Numbered from the stretch's first letter, positions 10,551-21,870 are shown. The stretch: 64,000 nucleotides of DNA from Heterohyrax brucei (GCA_028571685.1 CM053162.1:66948351-67012350), one strand, 5' to 3'. A program made the numbers and translations. The notes: generated by a model from the sequence alone, not told the origin.

Positions 10551-11454
10551 AAAATATAATCAAGGATTATAATGAACAGTATAAAAATCTCTGCCCTTGA
10601 GGCAGCTCTTCATCACCGTGTCCACATCATACAGAGAACACGTTTGTCCTCCTTACCCGAGGAAAAACGTGTTAGTCTGAAAATTTATCAGCCATTAATC
10701 AATAGCATAGAGTAGCTCTTTCAAATTCTGCCTGCCTACAAAGAGTGTCCTCATCTACAAAAGTTAGTCCTCACCCAGTGTTATCATGAGATGCACCGGA
10801 AGCCTCCTGTTAACTGAGGAGCTTTATTTGCTGACTCATAGTGAAAAGAAGGTGCTAGGCTGCTGTTTTGATGTTAGTGCAGGCTATACGTTTTGACAGT
10901 GAAAAATCATCGTTTTCACTTCTTTACTTTCTAATAACACAGTAGCAACAGCAATTCAGACAGCCTCCTGGGTCTATTCTCAGAAAGGAGATTAAAGAAC
11001 GTCCACAATCCGTTCCAGGACTTACTAACCACATCAGACGAGAGATGCTCCTTTTAATTAATCCTGATCACAGTAAGAATCGACTCGACAACACTGGTGT
11101 GTGTGTAATCACAGCTCTGCTGTCTCTTTATTTCCGTGATGGAGAGCGAGCAGTCAGCATCCCTCTGTCTTTGTTTCCCTCATGAGCCAACAGTGCTTTG
11201 TTCCTTTTCATCACTGCAGCTTGCCAGTGAGGCTTCTACACTGAAATGGCCATCATTCTGAGATGCAATCCAGAGTCCAGTTGGATCTTCCTTCTGGAGT
11301 ATGCTTCTCCTGCTTGTACCTCTGAGAGTTAATTTTTATTTTGAATTTACCAGAGAGGTTCCCTACTTAGTAAACTTTTTTCTTGATACTTCATGTCAGA
11401 CTCAGTGTGTCTTTCTCCCATGATGCAGGCTGTTCTTTGAGTGTTTTTCCACTT
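10551..11454. other. Unassigned sequence
   Basis: Largely single-copy in appearance. No exon-like frame, repeat family or regulatory signature could be supported. Confidence 0.4.
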
Positions 11455-11524
11455 GGCACAATCTGTGAAAGGCCCTGACTGCCACCTGAAAGGCTGTAGA
11501 TTGGAAGCTCATCCCCAAGTGCCT

Positions 11525-11697
11525 TTGAAACCCTGGTGGCGCAGTGGTTAAATGTTAACAGCTGCTAATGAAAGGGCTGGCGGTTCAAATTCACCAGGCG
11601 CTCCTTGGAAACTCGATGGGGTGGCTCTACTTCTGTCCTATACAGTTACTTATCTGTCGGAATGGATGAGACAGAAACGGATTTGGGTCTTGGTTTG
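11525..11697 (+). mobile_element. AfroSINE-type SINE
   Basis: 'gaaaccctggtggcgcagtg' head, 'ggcggttcaaattcaccagg' B-box region, 'cgctccttggaaactcgatg' body. One of the better preserved heads in the window. Confidence 0.9.
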
Positions 11698-11714
11698 GGG
11701 GAGGCTTAGCAGTG

Positions 11715-11832
11715 AGGCCTGACAACCTTACTCGAACAGATCACAACCTTCAAAACGCTGTGGAGCGCAGCAGTACCAGGTGTTCAAGTGCTCACCATGA
11801 ATAGGAATCCACTCAGCAGCAACAGGCTTGTA
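11715..11832 (+). mobile_element. Decayed SINE remnant
   Basis: 'aaaacgctgtggagcgcagc' and 'gaatccactcagcagcaaca' resemble the second half of the long SINE variant. The SINE at 11525 may have landed inside it, since 11470-11520 also looks head-like. Confidence 0.35.
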
Positions 11833-12078
11833 TTATCACTATTATTACTTAGTATTGTTTTTCTGCTGTTGTTTACATATTCCTCTTTGAACCATTTTGT
11901 GAGGGACTGTTTTGAGAACAGCTACCCCTCCGCATTCTGGACTTACTAGGGTTTAGAACACAATCATCATTTAAAAACAATTTAATAAGTGAGACAGAAG
12001 AAATCAGCATTCCTATCTTCTCACATCTCTGTACTCAAACACGTGTAACGTCTCTTAACCCACTGCAGGTTCTTCATA

Positions 12079-12664
12079 AGAGGACTGCCGGTTAAGTTCG
12101 TGAACTCATCCTACTTACACATCACTGCTGAATATGACTGTGATCACCTTCGGAGTCCTCTCCTTGGGCAGCTAGGCACGGACACCAGCACCTAGTCCAC
12201 CTTTCAAAGTGGTTTTGGAACTCTTTTTCTGGCATGGCCATCAGAACTGTCGTCATATTACCCTTCGTATCCTGAATGTCATCCAAATGTCTTCCTTTCA
12301 ATATTTCCTTTATCTTCTGGAAAAAAAAAAAAAAAAAAAGTCAGATTAGGCGAGCAGGTAAGGTGTTCCAAAACAGTTATTCGTTTACTAGCTAAAAATT
12401 CCTTCATGGATAACTATGCAATTAAGTTTGTGAACTTGCCACTGTGCCACCATGAGCAATGGCCATTACAAAAAGAGTTCCAAAATTGCTTTGAGGGTTA
12501 GACTAGGTGCTGGTGTCAGTGGATAGCTTCTGAAGAGGAATACTTTGAAGGTGACTGTAGTGATTCCTACTTGACGTCACTTGGCTGGCTTGGTAGTGAT
12601 ATTCAGCAATGAGGTATGCAGTCCTCAGAACAATTAAGTTCACGGACTTAGTTGTCAGACTTTG
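12079..12664 (-). mobile_element. Mariner-derived MITE, full length, reversed
   Basis: Flanked by TA (12077-12078, 12665-12666). Left end 'agaggactgccggttaagtt', right end 'cggacttagttgtcagac'. Same three-part layout as the copy at 6415 but reversed. An A-run (12320-12339) expands the interior, and a 28-bp SINE tail is inserted in the right arm at 12565-12592. Confidence 0.75.
12565..12592 (+). mobile_element. 28-bp SINE-tail insertion with 8-bp target duplication
   Basis: 'tcctacttgacgtcacttgg' plus 'ctggcttg' interrupts the MITE arm where other copies read 'gtgatattcagcaatg'. It is flanked by exact direct repeats 'gtagtgat' (12557-12564, 12593-12600). The inserted bases match the extreme 3' end of an AfroSINE with a CTTGGCTTGG tail. 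Confidence 0.75.
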
Positions 12665-12666
12665 TA

Positions 12667-13185
12667 TTTCTATACACAGGAAAAGCATGCAATCCCTATA
12701 CTAAACCTGGAAGGTAGTTTCTAGTATTAGAAGGAATAATTTAATTCATTGTTCTAAAGTTATGTATATAATAGACAATGTTGCTACTTTTCATGACAAA
12801 TGACATGAAATTAAACTTAAAGAAAAACAACTCAGAAGAAACACGTGCAACACAGTATGCGATTAGCATAAAAAGTTCTTCCTCACTGATAATGTATAAT
12901 TTATTTGTTATGTATGACCAGATTAAGTGAGTGTATAATTTTAGCCAGTTTTTATGATTTTGTAGTTTATAGCAAAGAGAAGTAATTGTATCAAATCTGG
13001 TTAAGAATAGAAAATACTTTATCTAAAATTTAAAGAAATTATGTTTTGTTCCTGAGAGGCAGCATTTATGAAAATATCCTAATGTCCACTATAAAATAGA
13101 AGGAAGGTGAATCCAAATGCCTACTCTTTAAAAACTAACAAAATGTGGCAATACTGAAAGCCATAGCTCCAGTTTACATAAAGTT
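12667..13185. other. Unassigned AT-rich sequence
   Basis: No recognised element. Confidence 0.4.
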
Positions 13186-13382
13186 ACTTTTTTCTTTTAT
13201 TTAATATGACTGAGTGAAAATCTACATTCTCGTATAAATTTACATGCCCATCTCTATGCAGCTTCCACTGCTCTCCCTGTCCGGTGACAGCACACTATTC
13301 CTCTCTGCTCCATCCATGTCTCATCCTCCCAGCAGTCTCCTTTCCCCTCTTCTCTACCCACTCTCCTTCCTCCAGCCAGAGT
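13186..13382 (-). mobile_element. L1 3'-end-like repeat, antisense, copy 2 of 3
   Basis: T-rich start, then 'gactgagtgaaaatctacat', 'cttccactgctctccctgtc' and 'ctcatcctcccagcagtctc', matching 447-735. It lacks the 24-bp SINE-tail insertion and so serves as the empty site for it. Confidence 0.6.
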
Positions 13383-13447
13383 TACTTAAAAAACAGCATT
13401 ATTTTCTATGGTTAGTTTCATTTATTTCATGCACCTGTATCGTAACT

Positions 13448-13612
13448 AGAAACCCTGGTGGTGTAGTGGCTAAGAGCTACCACTGCTAACCAAAAGGTTG
13501 ACAGTTTGAATTCATCAGGAATTCCTTGGAAACTCTATGGAGCAATTCTGCTATTTGGGGTCTATAGCGTCATTATGAGTCTGAATCATCTTGTTGACAA
13601 TTGGTTTTAACC
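13448..13612 (+). mobile_element. AfroSINE-type SINE
   Basis: 'agaaaccctggtggtgtagt' head, 'caaaaggttgacagtttgaa' and 'ccttggaaactctatggagc', ending 'gttgacaattggttttaa'. Confidence 0.88.
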
Positions 13613-14276
13613 CACGAAGGATAAGACTTGTGAGTTGCACAAGCAAACTTGCCCTTTCCATGCCAACTCAGTGACCATTGGTTTAAATAGAGCTTTCAAG
13701 TTGAAATCCTCCCCTTTTAAGTAATTATTACATCAATTAAAAATGCAGTTTGCAGAATGAACTTCTTCCTCTCTCAACTCTCTTCTTTCCCTATATGGTG
13801 GCTGACTGTAGGCTAAAAGAGTCCTCACTGAACAGCCTGTAGGAGGGAGGATGAGGACTGGGCAAAGGCTTCCTTCCTCTGCGGGTCTCCTGTTGAGCTG
13901 CCTCCCCCACACTACCTCTGGGTGGCAGCTTGTCCCTGCCCTGTCTCCACTTGTGACGTCAAGACCTTGTCTAGCTTTGCGTGTGTGTCAGAGCCCAGTG
14001 CTGCTGCTGACAACTGCCCGTCGCTCTTTCTGGCATTGTCTGGCTTCGTTAAGCTCCCTACCAGGACTAAACAGCCTTTTCCTAGCCTTGCCTCCCTGTC
14101 AGTTCTCCTCTTATTTCTGTGGCCTTTGGGTGGACCAGCAGGATTATTCCAGGTCATTGACCTCACCAATCTCTTTTATCCAAGCTTACTTTACTGCTGG
14201 ACACTATTTTTTAAAATGGCACTAATTAAATATGCAATTTCTCCTAAAACTTGTATTCCACCCTATTTCCAGGTGA
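13613..14276. other. Unassigned, locally GC-richer sequence
   Basis: The part at about 13840-14170 is richer in G+C and keeps two overlapping open frames of about 120 codons, but neither shows a recognisable domain, splice signals or low-stop coding periodicity. It may be an old L2-type repeat. Confidence 0.35.
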
Positions 14277-14838
14277 TGAGCTCTGATAACTAAGTCCACA
14301 AACTTAGTTTTTCTAAGTCTTACATAACCCATTGCTGAATATCTCTACTGTTGCCTTTGAAGTACTCCCTTTGAGAAGCTATGCACCAACTCCAGTGCCT
14401 AGTCCACCTTTCAAAGCAATTTTGAGCTCTTTCTAGGATGGCCTTTGTGCATGGTGGCACGGTGGCAAGTTCACAACCTTTGTTCTCTAGTTATCTATGA
14501 GGGGAGTTTTTAGCCAGTTAACAAATGACTGTATTGGAACACCATCCTTACTGACCTCATCTGGCCCCCAATGACTTTTTTCTGTACTCAAAGATAAAGG
14601 AAATATTGAAAGGAAGCTATTTTGATACCATTCAGGACATCGAGGGTAATACAACAACACCTCTGATGGTCGTTTCAGAAAAAGAGCTCCAAAATTGCTG
14701 TGAAAGGTGGACTAGGCGCTTGTGTCAGTGCGCTGCTTCCCAAGGGGAACACTTGGAAGGCAGCCATAGTGACATTGGGCAGTGAGGTATGTAGCACTTT
14801 TTCTAGGAGGAGTTAGCAAACTTAACTGTCAGAACTCA
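14277..14838 (+). mobile_element. Mariner-derived MITE, full length
   Basis: Left end 'tgagctctgataactaagtc' with TA decayed to GA, right end 'aactgtcagaactca' followed by TA (14839-14840). Internal landmarks 'cattgctgaatatctctact', 'gccagttaacaaatgactgt' and 'ttgaaaggaagctattttga' follow the family order. Confidence 0.75.
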
Positions 14839-15044
14839 TATGCTCAGCACAGCAGGCGCCTGGGTCCAGTATTTTCAGCTCCACCGTGTACGCCTGAACG
14901 TTTTTGTTAGTTACCCTCACTTCTCCTTCCCTCTGTCTCTAAATCTAGAGAGGTAAAGTTTTGCCCTTTTCAAGTGTCAGTAAGTTCCCCTGTAGCACTG
15001 TGTCTCTACTTAATTTTGCTTATCATTTATCTTCATAGAAGTTG

Positions 15045-15228
15045 ATCTCAAATGTAATGTGCACCAGAATCACCTGAGAACTTTTTGAATCAAAGATTGT
15101 TAGTTCCTACCATCCCAGTTTCTGACTCATTTGGTCTGGGGAGGAATGCAAGGGTTTGCATGTCTAATAGTTTTCCCGAGAATGCTGATGCTACTGGCTC
15201 AGGGACCACACTTTGAGAAGCATTAACT
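15045..15228 (+). mobile_element. MER5A-like hAT DNA transposon fragment
   Basis: 'tgcaccagaatcacctgaga', 'gggtttgcatgtctaatagt', 'gatgctgatgctactggctc' and 'gaccacactttgagaagcat' follow the MER5A consensus almost end to end. This is a non-autonomous element shared across placental mammals. Confidence 0.8.
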
Positions 15229-16036
15229 TACAGAAAGATAACATTCAAGCTTACAAATATTGCTCTGGATAGTTTAGCAGTAGCTCAAGGAATTTATAAA
15301 ATCTTTTTTTTTCCTCCACCTTCACAAAGCCTAGCTTTCAAAACTATTGCCTTGCAAGGAATAAAGAAGAAATAACAGTCAAAGTTGAGAAATGGTTTTG
15401 TTTCTCTGGCTGGTAATTTATCCTTCCCTTGCAGCATTATAACCTATCGATTCAATGGGAAGGAAGGCAGAGGATTTTCAGGACGTGAAATATTTCAAAA
15501 AACATTATCCCTTCTAAAAAATGAACAAAAAATAAGATGAAACCAGCAAACAACACCTACATTAGTGAGAGTGAGGAAGGGGTCACAGTTCTATGCCATC
15601 ATTTTTAAGAAGTGGTGACTGTGAAAAGAGAGAGAAAATAGAGTGATACACAAAGCTCAGTTTCCAACTCAGCCTTCCCAGAAGGAATGCAAGAAGGTAA
15701 CAAGACACAGCCTCAGAGATGCTTCATGTTTGGAGAGAAGCCAGCTCAAGAGATGATTAGGCAGAAGGAAAAAAATCTGAAAATCCTGAAGAAGTCATTC
15801 TCAGCCACTGCAGAGTTAGCGAGAGACAGAGTTGTGCTCAAGGTTTGGGATTTGGTTTCCATGTTTTATGAGGAAAGTGGGAGAGACAGAAATCAGTAGA
15901 ATTATTATCTCTTGGAGCTAATTACTGCTATTAAAAATAATGATTAAGAATTTAAAAAAAAAGATCTATGAAGATATTGGCCACCCTGTATGGATGTTAT
16001 TAAAAGAAGCATTGTCCTGATTTTTAAGTGTCCTTG
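15229..16036. other. Unassigned sequence
   Basis: No recognised repeat. A 70-codon frame at 15687-15899 has no recognisable domain or exon boundary. Confidence 0.4.
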
Positions 16037-16044
16037 TCCTTTCT

Positions 16045-16239
16045 TGAGGAACCCAGGTGATACAGTAATTAAGAAGTCTGGAAAGTCTGTAGTTCAAATC
16101 CATCAGCTGATCCACCAGAGAAAACACGGCTGTCAGCTTCCATAAAGATTTACAGCACTGGGAACTCTATGGACAGTTCTGCTGTGTCCATAGGGTTGTT
16201 ATGAGTCAGAGTTGACTGGATGGCAATGGAATGAATTTC
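16045..16239 (+). mobile_element. SINE, long variant, with target duplication
   Basis: 'aggaacccaggtgatacagt' head, a 'ggctgtcagcttccataaag' middle insert typical of the long variant, and 'agtcagagttgactggatgg' tail. Flanked by the direct repeat 'tcctttct' (16037-16044, 16240-16247). Confidence 0.8.
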
Positions 16240-16309
16240 TCCTTTCTCAGACAGCTGTCAGGGAGAACTGAAGGAATGAAACAGGCTTGAAAAATCAGCG
16301 AAGATTAGG

Positions 16310-16758
16310 CTCTGGGTCCTCTATTGCTGGACAATGAAATTGTCACAAATCTAGAAGCTCAACACAACTCATGTTTATTATGCCACAGGCTGACAGGTCA
16401 GAGGTCTGGGTATGACTTTACTAGGTCCTCGGCTCAGGGTCTCACAAGACCGCAGTCAAGACATTGGCTGGGGTTGCTTTCTTACCTGGAGGCTCAAATA
16501 AAGGAGAATCAGCTTCCAAGATCATTCAGGTTATGTGAAAAGTGTATTTGCTTGCCCTTGACTGAAGAGTCCAACTTTTTGCTGCGGACCACCAGAGTTG
16601 TCCTCTGGTAATAGAAGTAGCCTGTAGTTCCCTGTTGTGTAGACTTTCCTACATGATAGCTTACTTCATCAAACCTGCAAGAGTTTCTGCTAACGGTCTT
16701 CTACGTCACACATAACATAATGTAATCACAGTAGTAACATCCGTGATCACCTTTGCTG
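16310..16758. repeat. Old mammalian interspersed repeat, family not assigned
   Basis: The sequence around 'ggctggggttgctttcttac' and 'agaatcagcttccaagatca' and its apparent continuation at 17295-17450 ('ggaagtggcatcccatcacc', 'tagaagcaagtcacag') match an old repeat seen in many mammals that I cannot name securely. It is interrupted by the LTR at 16759-17287. Confidence 0.4.
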
Positions 16759-17287
16759 TGTATCATGGATCGAATTATGTCCCAAGATAATATGTATAAC
16801 AATTTGGTGGGGCCATAATTCTCAGTAGTATGTGATTGTCCACCATTTTGTCATTTCATGGGATTTTGCTATGTGTTGTAAATTCTATCACGATGATTTA
16901 ATAAGATGGGCTAGTGCCAGTCATACTGGTGAAGCCTACAAGACTGGATAATGTCTTACGCCAATCTGTTTTGAGACATAAAATAGAAAAGCAGCAGAGA
17001 GACACAGGGACCTCGTAGCACCACAAAAGCAGTTCCAGGAGCAGACCTACCGCCAGCAAAGCAGCACCAGGAGCAGAGCACGTCTCTGGACCTAAGTCAC
17101 CTGTGCTGAGATTCTCACAGACCAAGGTATGGCTGATGACAAGGGCTTTCCTCTAGAGCTGACACAAGAGAAAGCCTTCTTCTGAATTCAAACTTGTATA
17201 CTAGACTGTGAAACAATAAATTTCTCTTCATGAAAGCCACACACTTGTGTCATTTCTCACTCTTACGGTGGCACTAAATGAGTGACA
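16759..17287 (+). mobile_element. Solo LTR, MaLR/MST-like
   Basis: Plus-strand copy of the LTR family seen at 8113. Start 'tgtatcatggatcgaattat', middle 'gattgtccaccattttgtca', a long A/G-rich region, the poly-A signal region 'gaaacaataaatttctcttc', and the end 'gcactaaatgagtgaca'. No 5-bp duplication is evident; a longer direct repeat flanks it instead (16713-16760, 17295-17340). Confidence 0.7.
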
Positions 17288-17344
17288 TACTATGTAACAT
17301 CATTTAGTCATGGAAGTGGCATCCCATCACCTTTGCCGTGTTCA

Positions 17345-18020
17345 ATTGATTAGAAGCAAGTCACAGATCCTGTCCAAACTCACAGATTCATACAATAAAG
17401 ATATGAACACCAGGGGGTAAACATCATTAAGGATCATCTTATAATCTGTCTTTGCTAAAAAAGGTTCCAGGCCTCTACACTGAAATGGAGACGTAATCTT
17501 CAGCACAAAGGCAATATCTCTTTCTCCTAAGAAGAAAGATAATCTACAATTTCATTCCTAGTATGAGTCATTTAAAGAAACCACAAAAGTCATGTCTACC
17601 AGTATGACTGTCCACAGATCAAGCAGAGCCCCCCCCCCCCGTTGTCTGCTCACTTTTCTCTCTGAGGCTCTGCCTAAGTGTATGCAACAAACTGTTCTTA
17701 GACATTGAACTATGACTTTAGGAGGAAGAAAAATTGTACTCGGAAACATGAAATACGAAGAGAGAAGATTCACATACATTACATAAGCCCAAGGGAAGAT
17801 CTATAAAAACAAAGTATTTAGTCTTGAAGAAAATATAACCCAAAAAGCAAAATAGTGTCTTCAGTGAGGTCTGTACTATAGGAAACTCAACACAGACCAT
17901 TTGCAGGTTGAAAGGACAAAAGATTGAAGAAAGGAACCCAAGACAGTGGCAGTGTTTGTGAAATTTGACAGAATAGCCAGAATTACTTAGAGTTTGTTAA
18001 ACACATATCACAGGATTTAG
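17345..18020. other. Mostly unassigned sequence
   Basis: The first ~100 bases continue the old repeat of 16310. The rest has no recognised family. A poly-C run of about 10 lies at 17631-17640. Confidence 0.4.
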
Positions 18021-18668
18021 TAGGAAGCCCCAGCGGCCCGATGGTTAAGATTTCAGCTGCTAATCAAAAGGATGAAAATCTGAATTCACTAGCTGTTCCT
18101 TGGGAACCACATAGGGCAGTTTTAATTTGTTCTTTAGGGTCGCTATGTGTGATGGTGACGATTGTGCTTCAGCTTGGTTGTATGATGTGATCACTCCCAC
18201 GACAGGATCTACTATGAATAGCCAGTGGGTTGAAAGGGAGTTCCTTTGTGTGTGGCCTGCATTGAACACAAGAGGACATTCTGGCAAGGCTCCTGGCTTT
18301 TGCTTGTGCTGGGTCCTGCATCTGGCTCTGTTCTTCTGACCTCTGGTTCTTGGCACCTGTGCTAGCCATTTACCTGCAGTCTTGGCTGCTGATGTTGGGA
18401 TTCTTTGATCTTTGAAGACTGTGAGCAAGAGCCTTGCTCTCTGAACTGCTGATCTTAAGTTTTTGAGCCCCTTAGCTATGTGAATCAGGAGAAGCGTCTA
18501 TCCTGACCCAGTAACTTGGAACATTTCAGCCGCTACAACTACTTGAGCCATTTCTTTGATATAAATCTCTCTATATGTATGGACACACTTTACTGGTTTT
18601 GTCTCACTAGCGAACCCAGCCACAGACACTTTGAATCAGGATTAACTCAATGGCAATGTGTTTGGTTG
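18021..18668 (+). mobile_element. AfroSINE-type SINE split by a solo LTR
   Basis: SINE head and body at 18021-18147 ('ggaagccccagcggcccgat', 'ccttgggaaccacatagggc', 'ttagggtcgctatg') and its 3' tail at 18629-18668 ('aatcaggattaactcaatgg', 'caatgtgtttggtt'). The two parts join at the 'cgctatg|agtc' point of the SINE consensus, so the LTR between them is a later insertion. Confidence 0.8.
18148..18628 (+). mobile_element. Solo LTR (second LTR family) inside a SINE
   Basis: A 481-bp element with TG...CA ends ('tgtgatggtgacgattgtgc' to 'gccacagaca'). It is flanked by 'ctatg' (18143-18147) and 'ctttg' (18629-18633), a 5-bp duplication with one mismatch. It contains 'gatataaatctctctatatg' near the 3' end. 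The minus-strand elements at 46543-46985 and 21663-21870 appear related. Confidence 0.7.
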
Positions 18669-18679
18669 GCAACTTAAGG

Positions 18680-18766
18680 CAGGACCCCAAAATCTGCATT
18701 CTAACACAATCTCTATGGCGCTGAGTCGGCTGACTAGAGATCACACTTTGAAAACCATTTCATCAG
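18680..18766 (+). mobile_element. Possible MER5A fragment
   Basis: 'ctgcattctaacacaatctc' and 'gatcacactttgaaaaccat' recall the 3' part of MER5A. Short and diverged. Confidence 0.4.
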
Positions 18767-18769
18767 AGA

Positions 18770-20340
18770 GTGGAATCTTTTTCAAAACTTAATTTTCTAT
18801 TGTTACAAGACAGACATAAAATCATTTTTCTGTCTTCCACATTAGCTTGGTTCTATAAGACGTAGGTGATTTGAAATTCTATGCTTGCTGTGTATTCTGT
18901 TCTTGACTGTTTATAATTTTTTATGTCAGTTTTATCTAGGATATATCAATATGTAGTGATATTTTGATAAATATGATGATATATCTAATTTACAGGGGCA
19001 AGACTAAATGAGAACATATATACATATTTGTGGAACGAGGCTGTGCATTCACAGACACTCAGTTAATGCTGTTTGATTTCTTTCTTGAATGAAAGGAAAA
19101 TTTGACATTGTTGATCTGATCCTAGTTACTGTAACCCTGGTTCATCTATATTTAAATCAATACCTACATTTTAGCACTTTATATAAATCAGAGTTTATTA
19201 AAACTTATATGTTGAAACATACTACTGTCTAGGAATTTGTTCCTTTTCTTTTTAACTAACTTCGATATTCTTTTCTGGCTTACTATGTTGAAGAGAAGTC
19301 CAATTTGCATTATATGTCAGAGAAACTGTCAGACTAAGTATGTAAAACGACTTAATGACAAAATTATCCATTAGCAACTTCTAGGATCAGTCCTATTTCT
19401 CCTCATCCTGGCCCACTCCATCACAATTTTTGATACTTTTTCACTGCGATTATGCAATTTCCCCTTCCAATCTGCAAACCGAAGTCACATCAAAATCAGC
19501 ACTGTAATAAGAGATGACTTATTTTAAAAGTAATGCATTATAATACCAGTGTAAGTGTATAAGCGATGAAAATGTGGTACAACAAATTAGTGAAGGGTTT
19601 CCCACAGACAGACTCGTCCCATCATCTTTCTGTGTTCTCATCTGAGATAATTGGTTGAAAGTAAAGGAGCTGCTCAAGAGGAAAGGAGCCTAATGAGGAT
19701 TAAGAGTTCTAATAGACTGTCAAATGGAGAGAATGGGGCATTACGTAAGATTTTTATATGATTCAAAGATAAGAGTATATGCAGGACATTTTCTGAAAAA
19801 TGTAAATGTTTGATTGTTTTTGGTAACTACTCTATGGATAAATTAAAGTTTTTTCAGTGCATTTCAAGAGGAGCTAAAATGTTAAAAAACATTTCTCAAT
19901 TTAAAAGTGTAGAGGCTAATACAGTACATAGTATAAAGGAAGGAATGAAAGATTAGAACAAAAAAGAAACACAGGTTCATAGAACAAAGAAGGCACAGAA
20001 TAACTAAATAAGTGTAACATGTAAAGGATAGTAAAGTCAAATGACTCTATTTCGACCAAATACATACATTCAAGTTACAGATCTAAGTGAACTCTTTAAC
20101 TGAAAACAAAAAAAAAAAGGAAAGAACAAAATCAAAGCATAAGTTCTATAAAAGAGAAACCTCTCACAGAAACAGAGGAAAAGGTCTGAAGTGGACAGAT
20201 GAGCAGGCAGGCCAAGGAAAGTGTATACAAAAACAAGGACTGTTCCGATCACCACAATCTCAGCAGAATAGCATTCCAGGCAGAATGCATGAAGAAGGTG
20301 ATTTTATGTACGAGCGTGAGCACTCCCGCACGTGTGTCAG
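18770..20340. other. Unassigned sequence
   Basis: AT-rich, no named repeat and no credible exon. Probably old single-copy sequence. Confidence 0.45.
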
Positions 20341-20975
20341 TGTCCTGTTGGGGCTGTACAAAAGAAACAAGCTTAACAGCATGAAACAACACAAATTTAT
20401 TATGAGTCAGATCCAACTGGATGGCACTTGGCTGGCTTGGCTACACTTATAGGGTTCGGAAGTTGGAAGATTGGTCTAAAACCAAGTTTTGGAAAGGCTG
20501 TGTTGCTTCACTGACTTTTTTTTTGGTTCTGTTTTTGAAACATGAAGTTTATACTGAACAGCTGTTCTATGCGCTTGTAGGGAGACCATTCTATTTCTAA
20601 AAAACCAAAAGGGTTCAATCTAGGGTGATCACAATGAAGCTTAGAAGAAGAAGAGGCAGACGGAAGGTGAGAGGAGAGGGGGAAGAATATCTCTTGCAGT
20701 CATGAGGACAGAATTTCTTCCTTGTCTGTCTTCCTTGGGATCATGGCCCCTTCCAACAGTTTCAAAGCTAGCAAAGCAGCGTCTTCCAAACTGTCTCCCT
20801 CTGATGCTCTTCTCTCCTTTGTAAAGACTAATCAGACTAGGTTGTATCCATCTAGATAAGCCCAGATAAACTCCTCATCTCAGATTACCTAAATTTAATA
20901 CATTTATTTAACAAACCTTTAAAGTCTCTTTTGCCACCAAGTTACAGGAACTGTGATAAAAACATTTTTAGAGGG
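20340..20975 (-). mobile_element. MLT1-like MaLR LTR, interrupted by a SINE tail
   Basis: 'catgaaacaacacaaattta' at the left, 'tgggatcatggccccttcca', 'ttcaaagctagcaaagcagc', 'cagataaactcctcatctca' and 'tctcttttgccaccaagtta' follow a reversed MLT1-type LTR. Diverged, as expected for an LTR shared by placental mammals. A 37-bp SINE tail is inserted at 20404-20440. Confidence 0.6.
20404..20440 (+). mobile_element. 37-bp SINE 3'-tail insertion in MLT1-like LTR
   Basis: 'gagtcagatccaactggatg' then 'gcacttggctggcttgg' replaces the expected continuation of the LTR after 'acaaatttattat'. No SINE head or body is present. The target duplication is not certain. Confidence 0.6.
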
Positions 20976-21128
20976 CTTTTGTTCAACATACCATAGTTGG
21001 GTTGGTAGAAGTTATCTGAATGTCTCTGGTACTCTCTCAACAAACTATACAGTATCCCACGCTCTTTTAGGTATCTTGTTCCACATAAAAAGTTGGAAGT
21101 CAGTTATTTTTTATTTTACAACTTTATA

Positions 21129-21660
21129 CGAAGGACTGATGATTGTCTGTGAACTTAATTGTTCCAAGTGCCACATACCTCATTGCTGAATATTGCTATG
21201 GTCACTTTGGAAGTACCCTCTTTGGGAAGTTGTGCACTGACACCAGTGCCTAGTCCACCCTTCAAAGCAAGTCTGGCACATGGTAGCAACATGGGGAATT
21301 TACAAACTAAATTATATATTTGTCTGTGAGGGAGTTTTTAGCCAGTAAACAAATAACTGTATTGAAACACCATCCCTGCTCACCTGACCTGGCCCCCAAT
21401 GACTTTTTTTCTTTACCTAGAGATAAAGGAAATACTGAAAGGAAGACATCTTGATGACATTCAGGGCATCAAGTGTAATGCAACCACTCTGATGACCATT
21501 CCAGAAGAAGAGTCCCAAAATTGCTCTGAAGGGTGGTCTAGGCACTACTGTTGGTGCATAAGATCCCAACGGGAGTACCTCAAAGGTGGCCAGGGTAATA
21601 GTCAGTGATGTGGTGTGTAGCATTTTTTCTAGGATGAGTTCCTAAACTTAATTGGCAGTC
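21129..21660 (+). mobile_element. Mariner-derived MITE
   Basis: TA at 21127-21128 before 'cgaaggactgatgattgtct', and a right end 'taattggcagtc' followed by TA (21661-21662). The interior keeps 'aacaccatccctgctcacct' and 'tgacattcagggcatcaagt' from the transposase 3' end. The inverted-arm layout is clear. Confidence 0.7.
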
Positions 21661-21662
21661 TA

Positions 21663-21870
21663 CACATATTGGATGCAGACCACACCCCTAAGGAAGAAGT
21701 TCCTTTTCAACTGGATGATTAGGGCAGATCCCATCAGATGAGGTGATCACGTTATATCAGATCTCACTGTGCAGGTGATTACATCATTATAGGACTGCTA
21801 AACTACATCGTAATTGCCAAACTCCTGAAAATGATGGCCTAGCCAAGGTGGCACTCAGCTTCAAGTATCA
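21663..21870 (-). mobile_element. Fragment of the second LTR family
   Basis: 'atattggatgcagaccacac', 'gttccttttcaactggatga' and 'gaaaatgatggcctagccaa' match one end of the element at 46543-46985 ('ctccctttcagctgattagc'). It abuts the MITE at 21129-21660, and the remainder is missing. Confidence 0.5.

Noticed and set aside
13851..14293. Two overlapping ~124-codon frames in GC-richer DNA
   Set aside because: Two frames open in the same stretch, hydrophobic and Ser/Leu/Pro-rich as expected from pyrimidine-rich DNA. No motif or splice context.
18060..18428. 122-codon minus-strand frame
   Set aside because: Spans the SINE body and into a solo LTR. No domain.
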